From Coriolopsis trogii (taxonomy: Eukaryota; Basidiomycota; Agaricomycetes; Polyporales; Polyporaceae), in NCBI GenBank assembly GCA_020543525.1, contig JAHYIO010000039.1, positions 1,798,001 to 1,862,000 on the forward strand: a stretch of 64,000 nucleotides of DNA. The letters run 5' to 3'. Position numbers and translations under genes: made by a program. Every line of letters begins with the position of its first letter. The stretch's first letter is position 1. Below, one piece after another: positions 1 to 10,684 of the stretch. The notes under the pieces are model-generated. The model ran no database searches. It was not told the origin of the DNA and saw nothing but the letters and a program-made list of their open reading frames with translations.

Positions 1-1841
1 AGTCCTCATCAACCACCAATGTCTTCGCTCAGATAGCATCTTGGGCGGTATGGGTCTGGTATATCCAAGCAGCTCCCGTGACTCTTCTGAACCCTCGAGC
101 CCTGAGGTTACCACTGCTCAATCCCTGGCCAACTCTGTACTCGGGCGCGAACGCTCTATACCGGCATCAACTCCCCCACCTCCTACAGTTACGCCTCTTC
201 CAATGAAGTCGCGGGATAGTGTATCTCAGTCTCCTAGTCAACCCAAACCTCCAATATTGCATCCTTCGCCAATGCTCCCACCCTCCGCACCATCTGCCTC
301 GCACACACCCTTGTCGACAAAACGTCGACGCACGTCTTTCGCATCTTTCGCTGCTCAATCTTCGCCCATGTCCACGCCTTCCGTATCGTCTATGCCGCCT
401 TCCCCTGCTCTCTCCAACATGATCACTGACGCAATCAATGCAGCTGGGCAGATAAACTCCAGGAACCCGAGTCGCTCGAGCGCGTCTCGCTCAAGCTCGT
501 CCAGCGTAGATTCGTTGTCAAAGCGCCGACGGTCTAATTTGGGTGTATCCCCAGCGCGTACGACAACACACCCAGGATTGGATCCGCCAGCCAAGCAGAC
601 TCAGTCGAACAAAGCGCGATCTTCACTTGACAGCACTAGGACTGCATCCGCAGGATCAGCTCAGGCTGTCGAAGATGCGCTCACGCAGAATGTCTACTCG
701 AGCGGCTCCGCCAGCGAATCTGGCGCCGGTTCAAGAGCTGAAGGCAGCGCCGCAGACCCTCGTCAAGCTGCACGAAAGTTTCCAGAATCGTCCTCCTCGC
801 ATTCGCATAAACCCTCACAGTCGCAAACGTCGTCTGACCCCACGCCACAGTCCTACATCGGCTCGCATGCGGTCGAGTCTCAGTCGCAAGCTGTCTACCC
901 GGCCCTCAACACTCATAATGTGCCTGACACACAGGCTCAGCCTCCGTCCTTGGTCGTGGCCCCACCACTTCCACGCGCGCGTCGCGCGAGGTCAAAGACC
1001 CCCGCTGTCGTCGCTGATGGTGCTGCAATTGCGCCAGCGCCCACACGCGTTCTTCGCAGCCGATCGAAGACGCCTGCGCCACCTCCGCCCGCGCTTCAGG
1101 CCAAACCTCTGCCACTACCCCGCAAAACGACGCGCAGCAGAACACCATCAGTCTCGAACACAGGTGTTGACGCAGCGGCCACTGGCACAGCCAAGGGATC
1201 AACGACAGGCAGAACGACGCGGGCGAACTCCAGGTCTTCTGTGGGCGCCTCATCGCATAGAGCGAAGGCAGCTCGAACGGCTCGCGCCGCTGGTGGTACG
1301 CCCTTTTTACCGTTTGAACTGATCATAACTCTTATATCCGCCGACAGATTTAGCACCGGTATGCGAGGACTCCCCACCCGTATCGTCAGATCAGGGCTCC
1401 CATAATGCCCACCCGCAAGAGCGTCAGCCACGTGCACAGCAGCACCCAGGGCTGCCTCCAGTATCCCAGTCCCAACCTCAATCCCAGCCTCTGTCCCAGT
1501 CGCAAAGCGCGTTCCGCTCCGGCACACTGCAGCTCCCGCGGCGGCCTTTTATACTCGCGCAAGCGCAAGCAGAGGCGCAGGCGCGCGAACTTGCAGCCTC
1601 GAAGCGCCAATCGCAGTCGCAGTCGCAGCAGCCCTCGAGCAGTGATGAGCAGGCGAGGGTAAAGCCTGAGCCGGAGGCCGATCCGCCGCCTTCGCAAGCA
1701 ATTGGCACTCCCTCACAGAGCCAGAGCCAGGACGAGGGAGGCTATCGGGAAGGGTATGGCTTCGACCTGGGGAGCATCCAGCTCATGACCCAGCGGCCGG
1801 CGCCGACGGAGAGCCAGGGCTGGTGGGGTTCGAGCCAGTAG
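1..1841 (+). CDS. Ser/Pro-rich low-complexity protein, 3' part
   Basis: The reading frame is open to the window edge, so the 5' end is missing. Exons are <1..1295 and 1348..1841, with a 52-nt GT-AG intron (1296..1347, phase 1) that joins two frames of the same composition. The protein is very rich in Ser, Pro, Thr, Arg and Gln. It has repeated basic SKTP/SRTP-like motifs in the middle (RARSKTP, RSRSKTP, TRSRTP) and a Q/S-rich tail of SQSQ repeats ending GWWGSSQ. No enzyme domain or membrane segment is visible. Basic S/T-P motifs resemble phosphorylated nuclear or DNA-associated proteins, but that is only a compositional hint. I do not recognise the family. Confidence 0.6.
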
Positions 1842-2557
1842 GTGGCAGTCGTCGTATCAGGGTCGTGTTGCACGGGTCGCAGCCGCGGGGATCAGGAACA
1901 CATTTGAACGGAATGATGTTTGTATAGCTGCTTGCGGCCAATTCTCTGCACCCACGGTCACAGATCCATCTTGACAGCTACCAGCGATCACCTCCACTTC
2001 CTGTGTGTTCTTCTGATTGTCGACGCCATTCTACTGTACATGCCTTGACAGTCATCCACTGGCGAAATGGTAGTCCACGTTGGCGCCATCACTCCTCTGT
2101 TGCATCCTCTGTAAAGATCTCCCCTCCCTTTGACGATGTATTTTCCTCTGTCGAGATGCTATCGTCTGTCGTAGTCGCATTGGATACTCGCTGAACAACT
2201 GTAGCATTACCGACACCATATCCCCGAGTTGAATGACCTCGCGTCTAAACCTGTCCCATCTCTTGTGATTGTTTACTAACTTCGTGCGTGCATGCATATC
2301 TCGGCAGTATCTCGGCCTCGACGTCTGGACGGTCACACTGTCGAGGACGGCGTACATTCTGGTTCATTCGCCATGGTTATATCGACTGCGGCCCTTACAC
2401 CGTGATGGCGTTCTCCATCGTAGCAAACACTCGTCCAAACTAGCATGGGAGACTGGCTTGAATCCGTAGTACTGTATTGACACAGGCTAAAGCTATAGAC
2501 ATAGGTGTGCAAACCGCTGGCGGCCTGTTGGGCGGCGCGGCACCTTGTGTAAATCCC
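1842..2557. other. Intergenic gap, nothing recognised
   Basis: This stretch lies between the stop codons of two convergent genes. Only short ORFs without a family match are present. It probably holds the two 3' UTRs. Confidence 0.5.
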
Positions 2558-3475
2558 CTACGCAAAGAGGTTGTTGGCCTCTTTGACGGCCGCTTCGCGG
2601 GCACGGCCCTCCAAGTTGTCGATGACGCTCTTGCGAGGCTTGAACTTGCGGCAGGTGAAGACTTGGGGAGCGTCAGTGCATGTCGCGCAACACAGACAAG
2701 AAGGGGAGGAGCCTCGCACGCACCGCCAGTGATGCCGTTCTTGTCCTCCTGATGGAAGAGGATGCGGGAGCTGTCGGACCAAGCGTCGAGCTGGATGCGG
2801 TAGAGCTTGAAGTGCGGGTGGTCGATGTCGGGGAAGCGCAGGACACCGATGTCCACGATGTGCTTGGAGTGGCGCTCGTGCTTCGCGAAGAAGGTGAGGA
2901 AGTTGTCGATGGTGGCGCCGGACTGGGCGACGATGTTGGCCATGACGGGGAGGTCGATCTTGGTGCTCTTGAGGACGTCCTCGTCGGCGATGAGCTTGGT
3001 GAACCAAGTCTCGACCTGGCGGACGATGGCAGGGTCTGGAGAGCCGTCGACCTTGAAGTCGTTCGATTCGTTCCTGATGAACATGTCCGAGCGGTCGATG
3101 GTGGCGCCGTCGGTCTCGAGGAGAGGGTTCTGCATCATGGTAGCGAGGACGCTCTGCCAGGAGCGATCCTCCTGCTTGGCCAGCAACTTCATGGTCCCGG
3201 CGATCATGATCTTGAGGTCCTCATCCAGACCCTGGAGGGTGTGGCTGGTGAGAGTGCCGTAGCTCGGCGCAAGATCCGTGTGGAGGTAATTCTTGTTCGT
3301 CTCGTCGCGGACGTCCATCTAGCAACGCTGGGTCAGTGGTCCGAGCAGGGCTCGTCTGCTGCAGAGGGTGAAGGGCTCTTACCGAGCCGAAGTCGAACGT
3401 CTTGACGATATCGGCTACATCCTTGGCCCCGGGGCCAAAGACGGCGAGGAGGAGGGAGCCAGCAACGACGGCCAT
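2558..3475 (-). CDS. Unrecognised 263-aa protein
   Basis: Three exons on the minus strand (3475..3383, 3318..2724, 2661..2558) join in phase to 264 codons. The start ATG at 3475 opens a hydrophobic stretch (VVAGSLLLAVFGPG) that could be a signal peptide or a weak anchor. The body is a mixed, mostly helical soluble protein (motifs YGTLTSHTLQGLDEDLK, WQSVLATMMQNPLLE, FFAKHERHSKHIVDIGV). It ends in a basic stretch (CRKFKPRKSVIDN) and a helical tail. Intron lengths of 64 and 62 nt and clean phases support a real gene. I cannot assign a family or function. It ends convergently with the Ser/Pro-rich gene. Confidence 0.65.
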
Positions 3476-4676
3476 GATAACAATTGAGGGTGAGGTGAAT
3501 TGGAGGGAGAAGAGACAATGGGCGTATTGGTGCAGTTCGAGAGACCGCCTGGAGAAGCTCTTCTTATACCCCGTTGAGGTGGCTATCTGGACTTGGTATA
3601 TCTCGTGCTGGAAATTGGGTAGGTCATTTTCTCGAATCAAACAATTCTAAATCAAAACCCCTAGGAACTCTCAGGCTACGGGCACCGTCAGCATTGTATC
3701 ATGACGCACGTAGCGGTAAGTGAGGAGCTCACGAAGTCCCTTCCGCACGTCAACGGAGATGTCAAACTCATGGCATGTAGTAGGGAGTGCGTCGGCACAC
3801 TCTGTACCGACTCGCACGAGGAAAATGAAGTCGGGCTAGTCCCGTCGACGCCTGCTCTCCATATCACTGGCATATCAGTCGATGTCCTAGTAGTCAAGTT
3901 TTAGGTAGTAAAGTAGTGGTAGACTCACCATCGTCAAGCTACAGCACATACAGTGGTACAGAGTATGAACAATTCGGTGCTAGTGGCACGGAACTCCACA
4001 GCAGATTCCCCACTCACTTGTCAACGGACATTCTCCAACGCCGGGGCCATGACAAATTGACGGCGAGTCGTGTAATGTCCCCGACTGGACGCATTGTAGC
4101 CGACGAGTACTGAGCTCCCGGTGCGCTGGTTCCGACAAGGGCTCCAATCCTTCTTTCAATTAGCCTCGGGTGAAGGTACGTAGCACTTCACTTTGGAACG
4201 AGGCTTAAATGCTGTCTGAGTTGAACCATCCTCCGTATGCAGCGCGCCCGGCCCCGGCAGCTACCAGACTGTGTCCCTGAGGCATCAGCGGGTGCGACAC
4301 GTGTGAGTTATTCCAATCCTTCACGATGACTGGTACAAACCGGATATGGTAGAGTCAGTGGCGTCTAACACTGACGGATGACATATGGGCCACAAGCCTG
4401 AGCACTGAAGCCTGAGGGTATGTCTCTGTATGAAAGAGAGCGAACGGGAGTCACCCTCGCTCCACCATGGCATGGACGATGAATGGGGCTCTAGCTTGGC
4501 GTGAGGGACCCGCCCAGTCGTTCTATCCCGGAGCCGTATTATCGGTTGACGTGATGGCGACCGAGTAAGTAGTCAAGTCCCCTAGGACGCGATGTCATAG
4601 GCGATGTGAGATTTGCCTGTATTGGGCACTGCCTGCGTAGTGGTGAAAACAAGTTCAGACACGGCGCACGGTGGTG
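3476..4676. other. Intergenic gap
   Basis: No convincing gene is seen. Small ORFs on both strands lack coding character. The stretch includes the promoter side of the minus-strand gene that starts at 3475. Confidence 0.45.
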
Positions 4677-5716
4677 CAGAGAAGATCTCTTTTTCGGATA
4701 CACGGTGGTCAAGTCGAGTAAGGGCTGAGAGCATTGTGAACCTGCGAGCCTTGTGGAGTCAGAGTAGCGTGACGGAGACAACACTCGCATGTAACTCAGT
4801 ATTACCAAGGTAGTTGTTGAATCTCTGCGCCCCGGCGTGACGGCTCATGCACGTGGGCGTGACGGCACGCGGCCGCGCCAATGTGTTCACGGATCGTTGC
4901 GAGCGAGTCCAGCTCGTCCATCCCAACTACCTGCTGTCATAGAGCCCGGCAGTCTGCCATCTGCTCATGGTACGACGCTCCTTTGGCCAAGTAGCGGGAG
5001 ATGCGCGAGTCGTCTGTAGCCTAGACGGGTGCACCGCGTGCCCGAGTAGTAACACGTCGACTTCAACTTTTGAGTCACTGGCACACTGGCAGTGGCTCAA
5101 AATGAACGTTGGTTCGCACCCTCCGAATCCTTGTGCCCGAATCAGCGAATCCTTCAAGCTGACTTACACATGCATTGCCTGCCTCGCGTGCGTACTACTC
5201 TCTCGCAGCCGTTACTATGGACATGCTATGCTGACTATATGCGCAGTGTCTGAAGAGAGTCACCCTCTGAACGACCTCTCTGCATCGTTCCTACTTGATA
5301 CTCATACGTTCAAGACCATCCGAGGCCTCAACGATACTGCCATCGCGTTCGTCCCATCGGCCCTGCAAGTCTCCCGGACCATTCACATTGCGTCCTTACC
5401 AGGTCCTTACCTGTGGATTGCGTCCAGCAGGCAATCCTCACCAAGCAGTCTGGTCACATCCGAGTACGCCAGGCCTCAAGGCGACAGCCACCCCATCCGT
5501 TCCGGCGACGCTAAATTGCGCAACGACGAGCCCTCCTCCCTTCTCCAGTCACTCGACTGAGTTTCCGATCTCTACCATTGAAGATGGACACCATCGCGCC
5601 TCTTCTGATCTCGAATTCGAAAGTGCACCTCTCTGTGCGAAGGTGAAGTCCGACGACAACACACCGGTTTCCATTGCGGAGGATACTGAGCGCACCGACG
5701 ATGGTGTCGAGCAGCG
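4677..5716 (+). repeat. Duplicated segment, copy 1
   Basis: This stretch is nearly identical, on the opposite strand, to 38146..39542. Shared translated blocks show it (SFGQVAGDARVVCSLDG, HWQWLKMNVGS, ESHPLNDLSASFLLDTH, RALWSQSSVT). Copy 1 keeps about 230 bp (roughly 5325-5553) and about 27 bp near 5610 that copy 2 lacks, and it has no LINE insertion. The shared frames look coding-like but no intact gene or known domain emerges. It could be a decayed gene or a transposon-derived fragment. Confidence 0.75.
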
Positions 5717-6587
5717 TACGGACGACAGCCTGATCATGATGATCGTCGTAGCAGACAGTGCCCTGGCTCCCGCGGACGGCAACATACGAGCTTTCAAGAG
5801 TCTGGAGAGACCGAAGGGCGAGACTCGGGAAGTCGGTCCGATTGGGCAGAGGAGAAAACGCGGCGTTCATACTCCAAACTGGAAGTGACAAAGAGGCGGG
5901 GGTAGTCGCAGTCGCAGCGGGTGAGTCAGAATCGACGTCTGCTGTGCCTGGTGTGGAGGCGCGTCCGTTGCCGGACGTTTGACAGTGGACGTCAGTCGTG
6001 AATGACATTGGACTGTTGGTGGATCCGTCTTCGCGTCTTCGTTGGAACCTCGCGTCTCCGCGCAGCCTGTGTCCACATTCATTCGAGCCGCAGTGCTGGC
6101 AGCCGCATTGGCATCGTTTGTGAACATAGATTGAAGGGTTCCATAACACGGTGAACAGACTTCTATTGCCCCGTTGACATCGACTAGCCAACGCGGATCC
6201 CATAGCTCGGCCCCAACACAATAGATGACCGCCGGATTGTGTCACAAGTGCCCACCGGGATTTCAAGGACCCATAACCGAACTCGGGGGATGTGCTCACC
6301 GATGAGTGCACTGCTCCCGGTATGCTTCTCTGTTTTGAACGTCGGCACCGATTCCGTGCATGATCCTTGATGTGGTGCTGAGATACGCTGACTGCCGTAC
6401 TTACGTCCAACCTAAGCCTCATATGAGCGCATTCAGCTTCTAGAGCTACTCTCTTCACTTCGCATTGAGCGATATGAGGGACAGGTGAGCTGTGGATTTC
6501 GAATGTTCAGTCCGGGGATCGCGAGCACCGAAAGCCCAGGGCGGACCGTCCGCCAAGTGCCGCCATGTCAACTCGGAGAGGAGGAAG
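5717..6587. other. Gap upstream of the GMC gene
   Basis: A long minus-strand ORF (5511..6458) runs through here, but its composition (many Arg, Cys and Ser, no domain) and the frame clutter suggest chance. No gene is called. Confidence 0.4.
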
Positions 6588-6594
6588 TATAAAA
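6588..6594 (+). promoter_or_regulatory. TATA box of the GMC oxidoreductase gene
   Basis: A TATAAAA heptamer lies about 100 nt upstream of the ATG at 6695. The spacing fits a short 5' UTR. Confidence 0.55.
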
Positions 6595-6694
6595 CCAGGC
6601 CGCGACAGTACGTGCAGGATATTCAACACAGTGCTCTGCATCTAATATCGCCCTCTAGTCAACCCACTCAGCAAGACAGGCCTCCATTCACAAC

Positions 6695-9000
6695 ATGGCA
6701 TACCGCCCTAAAGAAGATTACCTCAAGTTCGCCGAACCGAGCATACCCTCCTTCCACTTCCGCACTGGGAAGACCCCGCTGCTCTCCGGAGACTTCGGAC
6801 CCAACGTGAAGTTCTCGCGCGCGAACGTGCCGAGCTTGAGCCAGCCCACGAACCAGTTCGGGTTCCCCCATCCTGGCACGCAGTCGCCGACGCCGGCAGA
6901 GGCGACCGCGAAGCACTACTTTGCGGACGAGAGGACGTGGGCGGACATCGTGGACCATGGCGACTTTGACGACATCGTCGTCGGGAGCGGGTTCTGCGCC
7001 CTCGCGTATGTGGATGCTGCTTTGAAGAAGGATCCGATGCGCAAGATCCTTGTTCTCGAACGCGGAGGTCAGTGGAACCTTGCAAGCTCGAGTCGTGTGC
7101 TGAAACTTACTTGTTCAACGTCGCAGGTTTCTGGCTCACCGAGCACTTCCAGGCACGTCGCGTGCTGCATACTCTGATGCGCTATTTGATACTAATCGTG
7201 TTGACGCAACTTAGAATATGCCTCTTCCATTCAAGCTTGTCCTTGGTGGCCCGTCAGAGACATTCCCCTTCCAGTTGTCTTCGAACACGGTGCGCAGCCC
7301 AGCAAAAGTGAGTTAGAACAAATGCTCTCCACCGTTATCATGCTCATGAGCGATTGGCAGTTCATGCACGGCTCATGCCCCTTCTTTGGTGGCCGGAGTC
7401 TATTCTGGTCCGCTTGGTGCCCTCGTGCGATCAGGGAGGACAAGGGGATTGATCTCATGCGTGAGTTCCCCGCGTCCATGAAAGAAACCGCGAGCAAGCC
7501 GGGTTTCTGGGAGCGCTGCGAAGATTTTCTCCATGTTGCCCGAGCGAACGAAATCACCGACCCGCGTTTCGGGCAGGGCCTCCAGAAGGCCATCCAGGAT
7601 CAACTGGATGAACACCTCGGGGACATCCCGTCGGCATCCATGACGAACCCTGCTCCACTCGCCGTCGGGCGCAAGACCTCCGTCCCGGGCACGCTCGTGT
7701 TCGACAAGTACTCCACTCCCGGTCCTCTGCTCACCATCTACGAGCGGCAGCGCAAACTCGCGAAGGAAGGCAAGGGGCACCCACTGACGATCGCGACCGA
7801 CACGATCGTCGAGCGGTTCGAGCTCGACCCTGAGGACCCATACAACCGTCCCATCATGCTCCACACGTCGCGCGGTGTGCTGTGTTTCCCAAAGGGCAGG
7901 ACGAACATCATTCTCGCCGCGGGCGTGTTCCCGGCGACGACGATCCTCATGAACTCGATCGGCGACCGCCTCCAAGGCCGTGCGGGCTCGCGAGTCTCGG
8001 GCCACTACATCTCGCACATCACAGCGCGGTTCCCGATCACGATGGATTGGAAGGCACACTTGGAGATCGCGGCGTCGTATCTTGCGGGGAAGGACTCGAA
8101 GTCGGGGTTGCAGTATCATATTCAGATCACTGCTATTCACTCACCGAACCCCGAGGAGGACGCGGAGGACGCTGCTCGTCTGTGCCCCGACTACGCTGCT
8201 GCGGCGACAGCAGAACAACTCGAGGGCTCCGAGGGTCATGTCGTGCTTGGTATACCGCTTTCATCTTGGCTTCAAGCATTCGAGGCATTCTCTGATACTG
8301 GATGTGGTAGTATGCGCGACCTTGGGCGAGTTGGACGAGAAGAATGGGCAGTCCTGGGTGCGGCACGAGCCTGCGAACCCAGATGTGACGACGAACATCC
8401 GGCTGCAGGTGCTCCCGAATGCAAACACGGACTCTTGCACAGAGGTTATGGAAGATGCGACGTGAGTCGCGCAACAATTGCCCCCCCCCCTTCTCCCCTT
8501 GGAAAGCGTTCTGACAAATTGCGCAGATACAAAGCCATCGCGATCATGGCGGGAGATGCAGCGGGAGAGCTCGAGTACTGGCATGACGCGGAAACAAGTG
8601 TTGTGCATGGCGAGTTCGCGGTCGCCGATCCTGGCTGGAAGAAGGAGCGTCCGCCTGCGGAGATGGTGCGCGTGCCTGGACTGGTGCACGAGACGTCGAC
8701 GCTGTACATGAGCGACGACCTTGAGGGTGACACGAAGGCGTCGGTCGACAGCCTCTACAGGCCGTACAAGTGCGACAACGTGTACGTCACTGGGGGTGCG
8801 CTCTTCCCGACGGCAGGCTCTTGGAACCGTGAGTGGCATTTTCCCTGAACGGAAAAGGGGAGAATAGTGCTGATGATGGGGACTGTGCAGCGACGTTGGC
8901 GATGTGCGGATTTGCGCAGGACCTGGCCGACAAGTTGCATCAGAGGAAGAAATGGGGCGGGAACGTACCTATCGCCATGCCTCCCCAGATTCCTCAGTGA
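6695..9000 (+). CDS. GMC-type FAD-dependent oxidoreductase
   Basis: Seven exons (6695..7067, 7127..7152, 7215..7307, 7361..8249, 8311..8461, 8527..8828, 8891..9000) give 648 codons, close to pyranose 2-oxidase length. The N-terminal Rossmann motif is VVGSGFCA (GSG at residues 97-99), followed by an acidic FAD-ribose contact (VLERGG). A GGRSLFWSAW segment lies at the FAD-binding core. The C-terminus has the GMC active-site block with a His (LVHETSTLY) and GGALFPTAGSWNPT carrying the Asn. No signal peptide is seen, so it is probably intracellular or peroxisomal. Substrate is unknown; a sugar or alcohol oxidase or dehydrogenase is expected from the superfamily. Intron 2 (7153..7214) uses a GC donor; the only nearby GT breaks the conserved MPLPF frame. 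Confidence 0.85.
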
Positions 9001-9639
9001 ACTCACGTTGCTTCCACGTTTGTCCGGATGGTATCGTTGTCCTGCGTTGTCGCCGCCCAGCTTAGCGCAATGCCGGCTCATTCGGGGACTGCCATCCGAG
9101 ATGTCTGTCGTCCCATATACGTCCTGTACTTCTATCACTAGTGAATCCGGAATGCGCATAGTTGAACGAGATCGTGGTAGCCCTGTGCTGTATACGCTCT
9201 GGTTGACGGCCAAGTTACAAGAAACTAATCCCACTCAGTTGACCGAGAGCAGACGGGCGTGCGGCCCGATCACGTGCTCACAGCCTCGAGTGAGGCGCGG
9301 CAGAAATTGCTTTCGGCCTCCTGCCTCCTGTCCCCGACCACGTCTCTCTCGCCGGGCTCCCCGCGCTGTAATTTGACCGCTCTGCGTGCTCTCGGGCGAT
9401 ACACTTCATATCACATATAAACGGCGACGGCCACGCTGGTTGTGTTCCCCTCGACTCTTCGTCTTCCCATCACTCTGTATCCGGACTTTCGAGACTTCAC
9501 TCTGTGCATATAAAGACTTTGTTGGCACTCCTCTGCGTCCGTCTTTCGCCGTTCAGTGCTCTGTACGTCTCGAACACCCACGTCGTGCACATCGTAGCTC
9601 ACTCGCAGCGTTCATCACCAGCCTCGACTCACATTGATC

Positions 9640-9837
9640 ATGCAGCTTCACGGCGTGTTCCCCCTTCTCTTCCTCGCACTCTCCTCCGCGGCCGCTATCC
9701 GCGCTGTGCCCCTCACACATGGCACACATGCTGGCCACCTCGCTGTTCCCGATATGACCCCTAGCGCCACTGTGCTCATGGCCGCGCAACCGGTGAAGAC
9801 GCACAGCTACACACGACGTGCCCGAGCGCACCCGTGA
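9640..9837 (+). CDS. Possible small secreted protein
   Basis: A single-exon ORF of about 65 aa starts at the ATG at 9640, with a clear hydrophobic signal-like core (VFPLLFLALSSAAA). A TATA-like ATATAAAG lies at 9508-9515, about 130 nt upstream. The short mature part is rich in His, Thr and Ala and ends in basic residues (RRARAHP). No cysteines and no CaaX end are present. It could be a small secreted protein or the first exon of a longer spliced gene. Family unknown. Confidence 0.35.
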   Translation: MQLHGVFPLLFLALSSAAAIRAVPLTHGTHAGHLAVPDMTPSATVLMAAQPVKTHSYTRRARAHP

Positions 9838-10684
9838 ACGCTCTCGTCTCTCTCGTCTCGTAGATGCGCATACAGGAGGATATGTACAGGTGGATGGACG
9901 AGGGATGTTCTCATGACGCTATGATTAGACGAGGTGAGTCCCTGTTCCTCCGGTGCCTTGCACATGTGGTGTCATGCGAAGGCTTTCTGGACGCCTCTGG
10001 CACGAGTCTGGAAGCCTGAGCGTCCCGCACATGTGCATGTGTGGCTGAAGTCTACCCTGCGCTGACTGTTTTGCACCCTTCCTTTCCCGCCAGGCCACAC
10101 TTCACGCCCACGCTTTCCACGCTACACTCTCCACGGACTCTGACGAACTTTATTGTGTACCGTATTGTCCCGCACTCGGACTTGGACTCTCTCGGATACG
10201 CTTTGTTGACGCCCCTCCGTGTTGTATTCACTTTGTACCTGTTCTCCACGGACTCACACACTACACTGCTACTTCCTTGGACCTTGCGATCGCACCTCGC
10301 TACTTATAATCCATCGCTATCTCAGTCGTTCTTTGCTAGTTGTACATCATAGATAGCATGTACCGTCCCTACTCGAACCGTCCTTATAATCATACGATCG
10401 CCGTGGTGTTTGTGTCACAGAAGAGGCGTGGCGATCTCGATAGGCAGCAGACTGGGTGTACACGACCAGATGACGTACGCGTAACCGCCGCATAAGGCAG
10501 CCTAGACGCTGAGGAACCGGAAGCATCGAATTGACCGCGACTCGTTGACAAGCCAATACCAGTACCTCATCGCACTGATATCAGGCTTGCTTGCGCATTA
10601 TCTTGTCCATCGAGCATAGAAGAACTAGCGGTATGCAAGCTGTCTGAACGAATCCCACTATGCAGGCAGCAGAACTTGTACATC
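9838..10684. other. Intergenic gap
   Basis: No gene is recognised. The stretch is pyrimidine-rich in its middle (10060-10330) and holds the 3' flank of amidase 1. Confidence 0.45.

Noticed and set aside
2680..3405. 241-aa acidic plus-strand protein
   Set aside because: It is the antisense shadow of the minus-strand gene at 2558-3475, whose exons close in phase.
5511..6458. 315-aa minus-strand gene
   Set aside because: Composition is rich in Arg, Cys and Ser without domain, introns or promoter, and the duplicated segment overlaps it with frame changes.
9640..9837. Mating pheromone precursor
   Set aside because: The product is short and secreted-looking, but it has no C-terminal CaaX box and has an N-terminal signal core, unlike basidiomycete pheromone precursors.
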